Positions 1 to 10,214 are shown, counted from the first letter of the stretch. The stretch is 64,000 nt of DNA from Paenibacillus cellulosilyticus (GCF_003182255.1 NZ_QGTQ01000027.1:1-64000), one strand, 5' to 3'. Notes: generated by a model from the letters alone, not told the origin. Translations and numbers: made by a program.

Positions 1-475
1 TGCAGTAGAACTTAAAGAGAAGTGCGCATCAACGCAACTTCTGTTCCTGCATACCCCGACTGTGTCATCAACAACTGTCAGCCCTAATTCCATCGCTTCA
101 TCCGACATCTTAATAGTTGAAATCCTGCGAATGGTTGAGCATTCGTGAGAGAAACCCTTAAATACGAGGGAAGGTTGCGACAGAGGTTAACAACGTATCA
201 TCGATTATTACAAGGCAAATCCGTGCAGTTAAGCTCTATGACAACCCTTACAGCCAGAAATGGTACTCTAAAGGCGATATAAGCTCTGTGGCAACCGTAA
301 GCCGTAAGCCCATTCACCTGCATCGCAGTGATTTCTTAGTTCCTAAAGAAGGCAGTGCTAACATCTAAAAGCACCGTCTTTCAGTTTACTTTTTAATCTC
401 GATCCACCGGCTGTTTAGGAGGTGGATCAACAATCTTCGCTCCTCCGCTTGATGGCGACGTCCGCAATAAGCGGA
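1..475. other. Gene-poor left edge
   Basis: No gene of normal length is visible here. On the minus strand a short frame is open from about 186 to the window edge, with an ATG at 111 (37 codons visible, two cysteines). I do not recognise it and its ribosome site is weak. A 17-base motif, TAAGCTCTRTGRCAACC, occurs at about 229 and 279, 50 bp apart. A hairpin (GATCCACC / GGTGGATC) lies near 394-427. The region looks like decayed or repeat-derived intergenic DNA, possibly with the start of a leftward gene at the edge. Confidence 0.35.
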
Positions 476-597
476 GAGGCAGGGTCATGCTGTAGAAGCG
501 TCAGCGTTTGCCTTTGTCTCCGGATTGTAACCTTATCTGATCTTATCTAATCAGAACAATCTGGAGACAACAGCAATCGTAAGCATGACCCTGCCTC
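476..597 (+). repeat. Covarying hairpin repeat, copy A
   Basis: A nested inverted repeat. The outer arms 476-491 and 582-597 are a perfect 16-bp palindrome (GAGGCAGGGTCATGCT and its complement). The inner arms 514-528 and 556-570 match over 15 bp, with one position that is a G-U pair in RNA. A 6-bp innermost stem (TCTGAT/ATCAGA) closes a small loop. The same core with different outer arms recurs near 27419-27538 (inverted) and 28144-28263. It could be a structured RNA or a palindromic mobile repeat; no protein is encoded. Confidence 0.7.
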
Positions 598-720
598 GCA
601 GCGCCCCGCCGACGTAATCCTTTATAAATTTTTATAATCTTTTGCATCAAACTTCAGTCACCAACAAGCCTTTTTCCCAGAATGTACGTTCGACTTCCCT
701 GTGAAATCTATGTCGCAATA

Positions 721-729
721 TGCTAGAAT
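721..729 (+). promoter_or_regulatory. Extended -10 promoter for addBA
   Basis: TGC-TAGAAT matches an extended -10 box (TGN followed by a TATAAT-like hexamer) about 60 bp before the addB start. No good -35 is seen 17 bp upstream, which is usual for extended -10 promoters. Confidence 0.45.
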
Positions 730-790
730 AGAGACTACTTCATGCCCAATTTGAGAGGCGTGAAAATGATCGGAAAAAAGGTGGATCGAG

Positions 791-3700
791 ATGGCGCTGC
801 GATTTGTGCTCGGCCGCTCCGGGGCGGGGAAAACCCGGTACTGCATTGACGAAATTCGCGCCAAGCTGCGGGTGGAGCCCGATGGTCCGCCGCTTATTAT
901 GCTGGTGCCTGAACAGGCGACGTTCCAGAACGAATACGAGCTGCTGCGAGAAAGCACGAGACCGGGCACGATACGTGCGCAGGCGATGAGCTTCCGCCGT
1001 CTTGCTTTTCGCGTAATGCAGGAGACTGGCGGCACTGCGCTCGTCCCGATAGACGAGAACGGCAAGAATATGCTGCTCTACAAGCTGATGCATCGACTGG
1101 CACCTGAACTCAAGTTGTTCGAAGGGGCAGGCGCTCAGCCTGGCTTCATTGAAAGGCTCGGCGAACTGCTTACCGAGTGGAAGCGTTATGGCGTGGACGG
1201 CGGAATGCTGGCTGAAGTATCTAACGCTCATCCAGCTGCTGACGCTGCAGCTTCGCCGCTGCTCTCCAACAAAATGCATGACCTGAAGCTGCTGTACCAA
1301 GCGCTCGAATTGGAAACGGCGCATCTGTATGCCGATGCCGAAGACTATTTAACCTATCTCGCCCGCGGCTTCGCACTTAGCCCAGCCGTTGCAGGTGCAG
1401 AGATTTGGATCGACGGCTTCCACGGCTTTACGCCGAAGGAATACGAGTCGCTCGCTGCGATTATCGGCGCTTCCGCCAATGTGACGATTGCGCTGACGCT
1501 CGACCGTCCTTACGAAGCTGGCGAGCAGCCGCATGAGCTGGAGCTGTTCCATCCGACCGCAGAGACGTACATCAAACTGCGTGAACTTGCGGAGTTAAAC
1601 GATATACAAATCAACGAGACGATTACGTTGAGCAGCCCGACGCTGCCGAGATTTGAAGGCAGAGCAGCGCTGGCTCATGCTGAGCGAAGCTACGCTACCC
1701 GCAGACCGATGCCTGCATCTATAAGCACTGAGGCGATGTTCGACCCCGAGCAGCCAGCTGGCGAAGTTTCCTTGCACGCCGCTCCTAACCGTAGGACGGA
1801 AGCAGAGGCTGCAGTACGCGATATGGTTCGCCGTGCGCGTGAAGAGGGCATGCGTTGGCGCGATATGGCCGTCATGGTGCGCAATGCAACGGATTACACC
1901 GATTATCTTACCGAGTTGATGCACGATTACGGCATTCCATACTTCCTTGACCAGAAACGATCGGCATCGCATCATCCGCTGGTCGAGTTTATTCGTTCGG
2001 CGCTGGAAACCGTCCTGCATGGCTGGAGCTACGACGCCGTATGCCGCTGCATGAAGACGGAGCTGTTGTTCCCGGATAGCAGTGAATCCCGATTGACCCG
2101 TGAATCGTTCGACCTGCTCGAAAATTACGCTCTCGCCGCTGGTATCGACGGCTGGCGTTGGTGTGAAAAGAAAAGCTGGAAGCCGCTCGTCCGCGAGTCC
2201 CTCGACAACGAAGAAGCGGCGGAAGCGAGCAAGAGCGAGCTTGCTCGCTTCCAAGTTGTAATGGAGGCGCGGGAAGCAATTGTTGCGCCACTCCAGCGGT
2301 TCGGCGATGCGCTCCGCAGTGCGAAGGATGTCCGCTCCATGTGCATGGCGCTGTACCGGCTGCTTGAGCGAGCTGACGCTGCTGACCGTCTCGAGCGCTG
2401 GAGCCGCGCGGATGCAGGAGCAGGCCGCGTACGGCAGTCGCGCACTCACCGCCAGCTGTGGGATGGCGTCATGTCGCTGCTCGATCAGCTCGTCGAAATG
2501 ACGGGCGACGAACAGATGACGCCTGAGCTCTTTGCAGGCATGATCGAGACAGGTCTTGACAGCTTGAAGCTTGCCTCCGTTCCTCCATCGCTTGATCAAG
2601 TGCTGATCGGCAGCGTCGATCGTACGCGTTCAGGCGAGGTAAAGGTTTGCTATGTACTTGGGGCTAACGATGGTGTTCTCCCGAAGCGAATGCAGGAGGA
2701 TGGCATCTTGACGGAGCAAGAACGTGACACATTGGCGGATAAAGGGCTTCCGCTCGCGCCAAGCGTTCGACGGAAACTGCTTGATGAGCGCTTCATGATT
2801 TACAACGCGATTGCTGCACCAAGCCGGCACTTATGGATAAGCTATGCGATGGCAGATGAAGAAGGCAAGAGCTTGCATCCATCGGAGCTGATTCGGCATC
2901 TGCGCGTCATGTTCCCACTTCTGCGAGAACGGACGCTTAGCAGTGAGCCAATCGCGGAGATGAGTCGTGACGAGCAGCTGGCATTTGTCGTACGCCCTGC
3001 AGCGGTGCTTCCATACCTAAACGCACAATTGCGTGCATGGCGGCAAGGTGCGGGCATTGACGACGTCTGGTGGGATATTTTCAACTGGTTCGCCATTCGG
3101 CCGCAGTGGCAGGAGCCGCTGCGCCAGCGGACGGCGGCGCTTGGTTACACGAATGATGTGCAGCCGCTTGATCCAGAGACAGCACGCCAGCTGTATGGCG
3201 AGCGTCTACGGGCAAGCGTGTCGCGGATGGAACGGTTCGTATCGTGTCCGTTCCAGCATTTTGCCGTCTATGGCCTGCGTCTTGAGGAACGTCCGATTTA
3301 TCGGCTTGAAGCGCCGGATGTCGGGCAGCTGTTCCACGCTGCACTCAGCCGTATCGCAGATCGTTTCGGCAAGCGCTGGGGCGCTGTCACAGAGCAGCAG
3401 GCTGTCGACGTTGTGTCCGAGGCGGTCGAGGCGATTGCGCCGCGGCTGCAATCGGAGATACTGCTTAGCAGCGGCAGGCACCGGTATATGCTGGTCAAGC
3501 TGAAGGCCATCATTACGCAAGCGGCTCTCATGCTTGCCGATCATGCGAGGCGGGCAGCGTTCCATCCGGTCGGCTTAGAGGTTGATTTTGGACCGGAGGG
3601 GCATTTGCCATCGCTTATTATTCCGACGCCAGATGGCGGCGAGGTGGAGCTTGTCGGACGAATCGACCGCGTCGATGCGGCAGAGACGGACGAAGGGCTG

Positions 3701-4405
3701 CTCCTGCGCGTGATGGACTACAAATCCAGCTCGACCAGCCTGAGGATGGAAGAGGTGGCGTTCGGGCTGTCGCTCCAAATGCTCGCATACCTCGATGTGC
3801 TGCTGACGCACGGTGCGGCGTGGCTGGGAAGAGAAGTGAAGCCCGCGGGCGTGCTATATTTCCATGTTCATAATCCACTGCTTAGTGCATCAGGCGGTTT
3901 GAATCAAGAGGAGGCACGGAAGCAGCGGCTGAAGAAATTTAAGCCCAAGGGACTGCTTGTTGCCGATGAGAACATCGTTCGGCTTATGGACGGCGAGCTG
4001 GAATCCGGGCATTCGGAAGTGCTGCCGCTTGCAATTAAGAAGGATGGATCGTTCTACAGCACCTCCTCCGTACTTGCGGAGGAAAGCTGGGATTCGCTTC
4101 GCGTATCGGTGCGGCAGGCAATCGGACGAATCGGTAGTGCTATCGGCTGTGGTGCGGTCTCAATCTCGCCTTATCGGATGGGCGGGAAGTCGCCATGTAC
4201 GTTCTGTTCGTACAAGCCGGTCTGCCAATTCGACCCGCTGTATGATGGCAACGAGTATGCGAAGCTGCCGAAGCTTGGCCGAGATGAGGTATGGTCCGTA
4301 CTCGGGCATCAGCAAGGTGAGCCGAACGAGCATGTCCGTGAAACGGCAGCCGCTGCAGAGGCATTCATGACGAGGGGGAACGGGAATGACCGGCGTAACG
4401 TTTAG
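791..4405 (+). CDS. addB: ATP-dependent helicase/nuclease subunit AddB
   Basis: AddB is one half of the AddAB complex, the Gram-positive counterpart of RecBCD. It processes double-strand breaks to 3' tails and recognises Chi. The 1204-aa product has an N-terminal Walker A (GRSGAGKT, residues 8-15) and a C-terminal RecB-type nuclease region with the DYK signature (RVMDYKSS, about 974-981). It also has the four cysteines expected for the iron-sulfur clasp: one near residue 819 (SCPFQ) and three near 1136-1145 (C-x2-C-x5-C). The ATG at 791 follows an AAAGGTGG ribosome site. The 3' end overlaps addA by 20 bp, which points to translational coupling. Length and motifs are normal for the family. Confidence 0.97.
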   Translation: MALRFVLGRSGAGKTRYCIDEIRAKLRVEPDGPPLIMLVPEQATFQNEYELLRESTRPGTIRAQAMSFRRLAFRVMQETGGTALVPIDENGKNMLLYKLMHRLAPELKLFEGAGAQPGFIERLGELLTEWKRYGVDGGMLAEVSNAHPAADAAASPLLSNKMHDLKLLYQALELETAHLYADAEDYLTYLARGFALSPAVAGAEIWIDGFHGFTPKEYESLAAIIGASANVTIALTLDRPYEAGEQPHELELFHPTAETYIKLRELAELNDIQINETITLSSPTLPRFEGRAALAHAERSYATRRPMPASISTEAMFDPEQPAGEVSLHAAPNRRTEAEAAVRDMVRRAREEGMRWRDMAVMVRNATDYTDYLTELMHDYGIPYFLDQKRSASHHPLVEFIRSALETVLHGWSYDAVCRCMKTELLFPDSSESRLTRESFDLLENYALAAGIDGWRWCEKKSWKPLVRESLDNEEAAEASKSELARFQVVMEAREAIVAPLQRFGDALRSAKDVRSMCMALYRLLERADAADRLERWSRADAGAGRVRQSRTHRQLWDGVMSLLDQLVEMTGDEQMTPELFAGMIETGLDSLKLASVPPSLDQVLIGSVDRTRSGEVKVCYVLGANDGVLPKRMQEDGILTEQERDTLADKGLPLAPSVRRKLLDERFMIYNAIAAPSRHLWISYAMADEEGKSLHPSELIRHLRVMFPLLRERTLSSEPIAEMSRDEQLAFVVRPAAVLPYLNAQLRAWRQGAGIDDVWWDIFNWFAIRPQWQEPLRQRTAALGYTNDVQPLDPETARQLYGERLRASVSRMERFVSCPFQHFAVYGLRLEERPIYRLEAPDVGQLFHAALSRIADRFGKRWGAVTEQQAVDVVSEAVEAIAPRLQSEILLSSGRHRYMLVKLKAIITQAALMLADHARRAAFHPVGLEVDFGPEGHLPSLIIPTPDGGEVELVGRIDRVDAAETDEGLLLRVMDYKSSSTSLRMEEVAFGLSLQMLAYLDVLLTHGAAWLGREVKPAGVLYFHVHNPLLSASGGLNQEEARKQRLKKFKPKGLLVADENIVRLMDGELESGHSEVLPLAIKKDGSFYSTSSVLAEESWDSLRVSVRQAIGRIGSAIGCGAVSISPYRMGGKSPCTFCSYKPVCQFDPLYDGNEYAKLPKLGRDEVWSVLGHQQGEPNEHVRETAAAAEAFMTRGNGNDRRNV

Positions 4406-7400
4406 TCCGAAGCCGGAAGGCGCCGCTTGGACGGATGATCAGTGGCGTGCCGTATCGGCGGAAGGAAGTAATATTCTAGTTGCGGCTGCTGCCGGCTCAG
4501 GAAAAACTGCGGTATTGGTCGAACGAATTATTCGCAAAATCTCGAACGATGCCGACGTCGACCGGCTGCTCGTCGCGACGTTCACGAAGGCAGCAGCTTC
4601 CGAGATGAAGGAACGCGTCCGTATCGCCCTCGAAGTCGCGCTCGAGCGCAATCCTGAATCGGAGCATTTACGCCGCCAGCTTGCGCTTATCAACCGTTCA
4701 TCGATCACAACGCTTCACTCGTTTTGTCTCGATGTCATCCGCAGCTATTACCCGCTGATCGGACTCGATCCGGGCTTTCGGATGGCAGGCGAGACCGAGA
4801 GTGAGCTGCTGCGTATCGACGCGTTAGACGCGTTGTTTGAGCACAAATATACAGGTGAGGACGCAGACAGCGGCATCTTCATGATGCTGGCCGACCGTTA
4901 CGGCGGCGAGCGTGGTGACGAGCCGCTCTATCGGCTCGTTCAGAAGCTGTACGATTTCTCGCGCAGTAATCCGTGGCCGGATCACTGGCTGCGCGAAACG
5001 GCGGCGAAGTTTCGTTTTACGCCAGATGCATCACTAAGTGATACCGAATGGGTGGAAGCAGCGAAGGCTGATGTCCATCTGTCGCTAATCGGTGCTGCTG
5101 GTTTGCTTGAGCAGGCGTTGGAGCTTACAAGGCGCCCGGCTGGCCCTGCTCCTTATGCGGAGACGCTGTCGGACGATTTGAATATGGTCTCGGAGCTGCT
5201 AGGCGTAACGGCGATTGAGCCGTGGGAAGCTTGGGCAGAACGTTTCGCGGGAATAGCTTTTGGCAAGCTGAAAACGATGCGCGGCGATGAGTATGACAAA
5301 ACGCTTCAGCAGCGGACCAAAGATCTGCGCGATAAAGTGAAAGGCTTGCTGTCGGGCGTAGCGGAACGTTGGTTCCATCGCACACCGGAGCAGTATCGTG
5401 CCGAGCTCGAAGAGCTCACACCGATGATGGAGACGCTGTCTGAGCTTGTCATTGATTTCGGCAAGCGATATGAAGCGCTGAAGCGTGATAAAGGGCTGCT
5501 CGATTTCAGTGACCTGGAGCACGGCTGTCTGTCCATCCTTCGCGATTCGAAGTCGACACCGGAGCAGGAGGTGCCGTCGGTGGCGGCGCTGGAATATCGA
5601 GAGCGGTTTGTCGAAATTTTGCTCGATGAATACCAGGATACGAATACGGTGCAGGAAGCGATCGTATCGCTGATCGCACGACCGGACAATCGGTTCATGG
5701 TCGGCGACGTGAAGCAAAGTATCTACCGATTCCGTCTCGCAGAGCCTAATTTGTTCCTGCACAAATATAAGACGTATATGCCAGCCGATCTCGTTGGTAA
5801 AAGGCCGACCGAAGCGGCGTCCGCCGAGAAGAGGGAGCAAGGTGTACGAATCGATCTTGCCCGCAACTTCCGCAGCCGGAGTGAAGTCGTCGATGGCGTA
5901 AACGGTATTTTCCGCGCGGTCATGCATGAGAACGTCGGCGAGCTGGAGTATGATGAACGCGCCGAGCTTGTGTGTGGAGCCTCGTATCCATCCCCTGACG
6001 TTCCTGGACGCTGCGCATCTGAGCTTGTGCTCGTCGATCGTAGTGGGTCAGCATCGGCGCAGACAGAGGAAGAGACGATGGATGCGGACAGCGATTCCGA
6101 ATCCGAAGATGGAGCGCCGCGGTCGGACGCGGCGGATCTGCAGACCGCACAGCTTGAAGCACGGGTCATTGCAAGACGTATCCTTGATTTGCTGGCAGAG
6201 GGACATCCCGTGTGGGATGGCAAGCGCAAGGCGTATCGTCCGCTTCAAATGCGCGATATCGTCATTCTGCTGCGTGCCACAGCAAGCTGGGCGCCTATTC
6301 TGATCGAAGAGCTGCAGACGTTTGGCATTCCGGCCTATGCGGAGCTAGGCACGGGCTATTTTGACGCGACTGAGGTTGAAGTGATGATGTCGCTTCTTCG
6401 TGTCATCGATAACCCGTATCAGGATATCCCGCTTGCCGGCGTCTTGCGTTCGCCTATATTCGGTCTTACCGCCGAAGAGCTTGCCAAGGTGCGGATTAAC
6501 GCAGGCAAAGGCAGCTTCTACGACGCGGTGCGGCGTGCGGCAGCGCAAGAGAACCTACGTGAAGAGATTCGGCTGAAGCTGGACCGTTTCCTCACGCGGC
6601 TGGAGCAATGGCGGGAAACGGCGCGACAAGGTGCAGTGACCGAGATGCTAGCTGCGCTGTATCGCGAGACGGGTTATTACGATTTCGTTGGTGGTTTGCC
6701 GGGAGGCTTACAGCGGCAGGCCAATTTGCGTGCTTTGCTCGACCGGGCTCGTCAATATGAATCGACCTCCTTCCGTGGACTGTTCCGTTTCCTGCGTTTT
6801 ATCGAACGTATGCGAGATACGGGTGGTGACCTCGGTACAGCGCGTGCGCTCGGTGAGCAAGAAGATGTCGTACGCATCATGTCGATTCATAAGAGTAAAG
6901 GCCTCGAGTTTCCCGTTGTGTTCGTAGCGGGCCTTGGTAAAATGTTCAACATGCAGGATCTGAACGCTCCTTTCCTGCTCCACAAAGAGCTTGGCTATGG
7001 GCCGAAGTTCATTGATGCCGAGCTTCGCGTCAGCTACCCTACGCTTCCTTGCCTTGCGATTGGGCGGAAGCTGCGGATGGAGATGCTCGCCGAGGAGATG
7101 CGTATTCTGTACGTAGCGCTTACGCGTCCGAAGGAGAAAATGATACTCGTCGGCACCCTGAACGACGCGGTTGCGAAGCTGGAGGAATGGGCAGGAGCAA
7201 TCGATACGAACGGCAGGCTGACGGATGATCGACTAGCGGCTGCGCGCTCTTATATCGATTGGATCGGGCCGCTTGCAGCTGGCAGCGGCGTGATTGGCAC
7301 GACGAAGGTTGTGTCGTCCGAACCTTCGGACGAGGCGCAGGCGGTCATTGCAGTAGATGACTTGGAGGCGAGAGTGTTACTCGATGGACGCACACCTATC

Positions 7401-8342
7401 GATCGTTTGCCGCTGGACGGCTGGCGATTCGCCGTAATGCCTGCGTCGTTGTTCGCAGAGGAATCGGCGATTGTCATCGAAGCGGATGAGGAGCAGGAGC
7501 GGGAGAAGCGCGAGCGGATGCAGGCGATCGGCGAGCTTGCCATCATGGAATCATCCGATGCGGCGGAGGAAGTGGATCGATTGTTGTCGTGGACATATAA
7601 TTATACGTCTGCGACTACGGTACCAGCCAAAACGTCGGTGACCGAGATGAAACGGCTGCATGACGAACGTGAGACAGAGGCGGAGCTGCTGATGCAGCTG
7701 CAAGAGATGGATCAAACAGCGGACATTGCATTCGGTGAGTCGCGTACGGAGGGTACATCTAACCCATCATCGTACACCTTCCGTCTGCGCAGACCACGGT
7801 TCATGGAGGAGAATGCCCTCACCGCTGCGGAGCGGGGAACTGCGAGTCACTTGCTCATGCAGCATGTCCCGCTGGACAAGCCCGTTACGCTCGAGATCCT
7901 TCAAGCGCTGGTCGATGATTTGATTTCACGCCGAATCATGACGAAGAAGCAAGCGGAGGCCATCCAGTTGGAGCCAGTTGTGGAGCTATTCACGAACACG
8001 CTTGGACAACGCATATTAGCAGCGGACTGGGTGAAGCGCGAAGTGCCGTTTAGCTGTGCTTTCCCGGCTTCACGCATCTATGGCCAACATGTGGAAGGCT
8101 CTGAGGATGAGCCGATTCTTATTCAAGGTGTCGTGGACTGCCTATTCCGCGACCAAGAAGGCATCGTGCTTCTCGACTACAAAACCGACCAGGTTTACAT
8201 GCAGCAGTGGGATCGCGCGGCGGAGAAACACCGATTCCAACTGGAGCTTTATGCGGAAGCGCTAGAGATGTCACTTGGGCTGCCGATTCAGGAAAGCTAT
8301 GTGCATTTCCTGAGTGGCGGTGTAACCGTACGTTTGCGTTAG
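4386..8342 (+). CDS. addA: ATP-dependent helicase/nuclease subunit AddA
   Basis: AddA is the UvrD/Rep-like (superfamily 1A) helicase plus nuclease subunit of AddAB. The 1318-aa protein shows Walker A (AAAGSGKT, about 33-40), the DExQ-like box DEYQDT (about 414), the late helicase motif SIHKSKGLEFPVV (about 832) and a C-terminal RecB nuclease motif (LLDYKTD, about 1260). An insertion around residues 555-590 is acidic and serine-rich and looks like a disordered linker. The start lies inside the end of addB, so both subunits are made from one message. Downstream of addAB this window has unknown genes rather than the sbcDC pair found in Bacillus subtilis. Confidence 0.97.
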   Translation: MTGVTFSPKPEGAAWTDDQWRAVSAEGSNILVAAAAGSGKTAVLVERIIRKISNDADVDRLLVATFTKAAASEMKERVRIALEVALERNPESEHLRRQLALINRSSITTLHSFCLDVIRSYYPLIGLDPGFRMAGETESELLRIDALDALFEHKYTGEDADSGIFMMLADRYGGERGDEPLYRLVQKLYDFSRSNPWPDHWLRETAAKFRFTPDASLSDTEWVEAAKADVHLSLIGAAGLLEQALELTRRPAGPAPYAETLSDDLNMVSELLGVTAIEPWEAWAERFAGIAFGKLKTMRGDEYDKTLQQRTKDLRDKVKGLLSGVAERWFHRTPEQYRAELEELTPMMETLSELVIDFGKRYEALKRDKGLLDFSDLEHGCLSILRDSKSTPEQEVPSVAALEYRERFVEILLDEYQDTNTVQEAIVSLIARPDNRFMVGDVKQSIYRFRLAEPNLFLHKYKTYMPADLVGKRPTEAASAEKREQGVRIDLARNFRSRSEVVDGVNGIFRAVMHENVGELEYDERAELVCGASYPSPDVPGRCASELVLVDRSGSASAQTEEETMDADSDSESEDGAPRSDAADLQTAQLEARVIARRILDLLAEGHPVWDGKRKAYRPLQMRDIVILLRATASWAPILIEELQTFGIPAYAELGTGYFDATEVEVMMSLLRVIDNPYQDIPLAGVLRSPIFGLTAEELAKVRINAGKGSFYDAVRRAAAQENLREEIRLKLDRFLTRLEQWRETARQGAVTEMLAALYRETGYYDFVGGLPGGLQRQANLRALLDRARQYESTSFRGLFRFLRFIERMRDTGGDLGTARALGEQEDVVRIMSIHKSKGLEFPVVFVAGLGKMFNMQDLNAPFLLHKELGYGPKFIDAELRVSYPTLPCLAIGRKLRMEMLAEEMRILYVALTRPKEKMILVGTLNDAVAKLEEWAGAIDTNGRLTDDRLAAARSYIDWIGPLAAGSGVIGTTKVVSSEPSDEAQAVIAVDDLEARVLLDGRTPIDRLPLDGWRFAVMPASLFAEESAIVIEADEEQEREKRERMQAIGELAIMESSDAAEEVDRLLSWTYNYTSATTVPAKTSVTEMKRLHDERETEAELLMQLQEMDQTADIAFGESRTEGTSNPSSYTFRLRRPRFMEENALTAAERGTASHLLMQHVPLDKPVTLEILQALVDDLISRRIMTKKQAEAIQLEPVVELFTNTLGQRILAADWVKREVPFSCAFPASRIYGQHVEGSEDEPILIQGVVDCLFRDQEGIVLLDYKTDQVYMQQWDRAAEKHRFQLELYAEALEMSLGLPIQESYVHFLSGGVTVRLR

Positions 8343-8381
8343 GCTTGAAGGTTGAACATGGAATTGACGGAGGGTTTACTC

Positions 8382-8993
8382 GTGGAAATGAATACGAAGA
8401 AGAAGCGCTCATACACCGTTCCGGTGGTGCTGATAATGCTGACGTTCAGCTTGATCGGCAACGTATTTCTGTATTCTCAGCATTTGCAGAACGGCCAGGA
8501 TAAGAAACAAGCGGATGGTCTGGCGATTATTAATGATGGGTTAGCTGCTAAGGCACATGTAGACGCTGCTCTGAATGCATTGAATGGACTGGAGGCATCG
8601 ACTGCGGCTGATCGTCCTGAACTGCTGTACAAGCTCGGACAAGCGTCCGCAGACCAAGTGGACCTGCTTGCATTCATTGTCGATGCACGCAAGCATACGC
8701 TGTCGCCAACGATTTCGGATGAACAAAGTGTAAATGCACTGCAAGCGTTAAACAGCAAATTCGCTGCTATTGGCGCCATGTCTGGCGAACTGACAGCCGA
8801 AGATAAGCAAGCGATTCAATCGCTGCGCACGCTGTATTCGAAGCTGAAAGAACAGCTGGCCTCGTTCAAGCTTGAGAGCGGAGACAAAATGGTGGAGATG
8901 TCGGTGCTGACCGGAGGAAGCTGGGTCGATATCGGACTTGCCTTGGATCAGGCGATCGTAGACGCGCAAGCTGGGGCGGCTTCGAACGGATAA
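8382..8993 (+). CDS. Unrecognised single-pass membrane protein
   Basis: 203 aa if started at GTG 8382, which sits 7 bases after CGGAGGG; an upstream ATG in frame at 8358 lacks a ribosome site. The N-terminus is basic (MEMNTKKKRS) and is followed by one membrane segment (about 12-31). The rest is an alpha-helical, alanine/leucine-rich domain that would lie outside the cell. There is no cysteine lipobox and no catalytic motif that I recognise. It begins 39 bp after addA and probably shares its transcript, but nothing in the sequence ties it to DNA repair. Function unknown. Confidence 0.75.
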   Translation: MEMNTKKKRSYTVPVVLIMLTFSLIGNVFLYSQHLQNGQDKKQADGLAIINDGLAAKAHVDAALNALNGLEASTAADRPELLYKLGQASADQVDLLAFIVDARKHTLSPTISDEQSVNALQALNSKFAAIGAMSGELTAEDKQAIQSLRTLYSKLKEQLASFKLESGDKMVEMSVLTGGSWVDIGLALDQAIVDAQAGAASNG

Positions 8994-9084
8994 GAATTCG
9001 CAAGAAAAAGGGCGCGCCAAGTGCCATTCAGTAGCCAAATGCCTACTTCTGCATACATTGTAGGAGACAGGAGGGTGAACTGAC

Positions 9085-9582
9085 ATGGAACTTGGTAAAT
9101 GGGGTCAAAAGCAGGCACCGGCCAAATCGGAAGCGTCGGTCAAGCCGGAAACGCTAGCGAAGCAGGAGACGTCGGTCAAGCCGGGTGCGCAAGCAAAGCC
9201 TGGCGCTGTGACGAAGCAGCCAACGGGGCTTAAGCCTTTGACAGCGCCTGTACCGCAGGTGACAGCGCCTGCAGCAGGCGACAAAACGGAAATGAAACAT
9301 TGGTGCAAGCAGCATACGCACCGTTATGTATTAGCACGGACGTATAACGGCTGGTGCGTAGATGGTATTATCGAGCATATCGATGAGCAATTCGTGTGTC
9401 TCGCGGTACCATGCGGCGTTGTTTATGTGGATGCCCGCGGCTTCATGCCATTCGGTGGACCGTTTGGCGGACAGGTCGGCGCACCATTTTATCCATACCC
9501 GTACTATCCGCGTCGTCGCTTTATTCGGCAGACGCTGCCACTCGCTGCGCTGGTGGGGCTGTCGCTGCTGCCATTTTATTGA
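9085..9582 (+). CDS. Unrecognised protein with K/P-rich repeats
   Basis: 165 aa. The ATG follows AGGAGGG at normal spacing. Residues 8-50 are low complexity with decapeptide-like repeats (SVKPE, AKQE, SVKPG, AKPG). The centre (about 72-115) holds a folded-looking segment with conserved-looking H/C/W/Y positions (HWCKQHTHRYV, YNGWCVDG). The end is rich in G, P, Y and F and finishes in a hydrophobic stretch. The central part resembles small Bacillales proteins with a YDG/G-I-I-beta pattern that are often associated with spores or the surface, but I cannot name a family. It may be cotranscribed with the preceding gene (about 90 bp gap). Confidence 0.7.
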   Translation: MELGKWGQKQAPAKSEASVKPETLAKQETSVKPGAQAKPGAVTKQPTGLKPLTAPVPQVTAPAAGDKTEMKHWCKQHTHRYVLARTYNGWCVDGIIEHIDEQFVCLAVPCGVVYVDARGFMPFGGPFGGQVGAPFYPYPYYPRRRFIRQTLPLAALVGLSLLPFY

Positions 9583-9675
9583 CCATCAGATTAGCATTGA
9601 ACGGCATGGCGCCTTGTGTGCATCTTTCCAAGCAATGGATGGGGCATGCATTTGGCGCCAAACGTTTGATTGCAA

Positions 9676-9705
9676 TTGGACGAGCGGTCCCGATTTCGAT
9701 ATGAT
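9676..9705 (+). promoter_or_regulatory. SigA-type promoter for the HIT gene
   Basis: TTGGAC (9676-9681) and TATGAT (9700-9705) are separated by 18 bp and lie about 70 bp upstream of the HIT start. Confidence 0.5.
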
Positions 9706-9774
9706 GGAAGTACGGAAGCATTGTACATATTGAGATTGTTAATAAAGCCGCCAGGGCAGGAAAGGGTGTAGAAG

Positions 9775-10131
9775 ATGAGCTGTATTTTTTGTAAAATTGT
9801 AAATGGCGAACTGCCATCTCGCAAAGCTTATGAGAGCGAAACGGTTGTCGCATTCCATGACATCGTACCGCAAGCGCCTGTGCATGTCATAATCGTACCT
9901 AAGAAGCATATTGATACGATGAACGAAGTGGAGACGGGGACGGACGACGCAGTTGTTGCTGAGCTGTTCCATGCTGCTCGACAAATCGCGCGAGAGCTCG
10001 GTATTGCTGAATCAGGCTACCGTTTAGTTAATAATTGCAACGAAGATAGCGGGATGGAAGTTAGTCATCTACATATCCATTTATTGGGCGGCCGAAAATT
10101 GGGAGCAATAGTTTCTAGTCTAGGAAGTTGA
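9775..10131 (+). CDS. HIT-family nucleotide hydrolase
   Basis: A histidine-triad protein of 118 aa, likely a purine nucleoside phosphoramidase or dinucleotide-polyphosphate hydrolase of the HINT branch. It has the N-terminal CIFCKI motif with two zinc-type cysteines, and the active-site triad HLHIHLL near residues 99-105. The family hydrolyses AMP-lysine or AMP-NH2-type substrates; the true substrate in bacteria is often unclear. Its stop codon overlaps the -35 box of the next promoter. Confidence 0.93.
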   Translation: MSCIFCKIVNGELPSRKAYESETVVAFHDIVPQAPVHVIIVPKKHIDTMNEVETGTDDAVVAELFHAARQIARELGIAESGYRLVNNCNEDSGMEVSHLHIHLLGGRKLGAIVSSLGS

Positions 10132-10157
10132 CACTGCCTTTCCTTATCCTCTATAAT
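10128..10157 (+). promoter_or_regulatory. Consensus SigA promoter of rpsU-yqeY
   Basis: TTGACA (10128-10133) and TATAAT (10152-10157) are both perfect hexamers, 18 bp apart. The -35 box begins within the last codons of the HIT gene. This is the best promoter match in the window and fits a ribosomal protein gene. Confidence 0.85.
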
Positions 10158-10214
10158 GAAATTTGATTACGGTGAAATGCTCTGGACGGTCTGTTTCGGA
10201 GGGAGGGAAAACTG

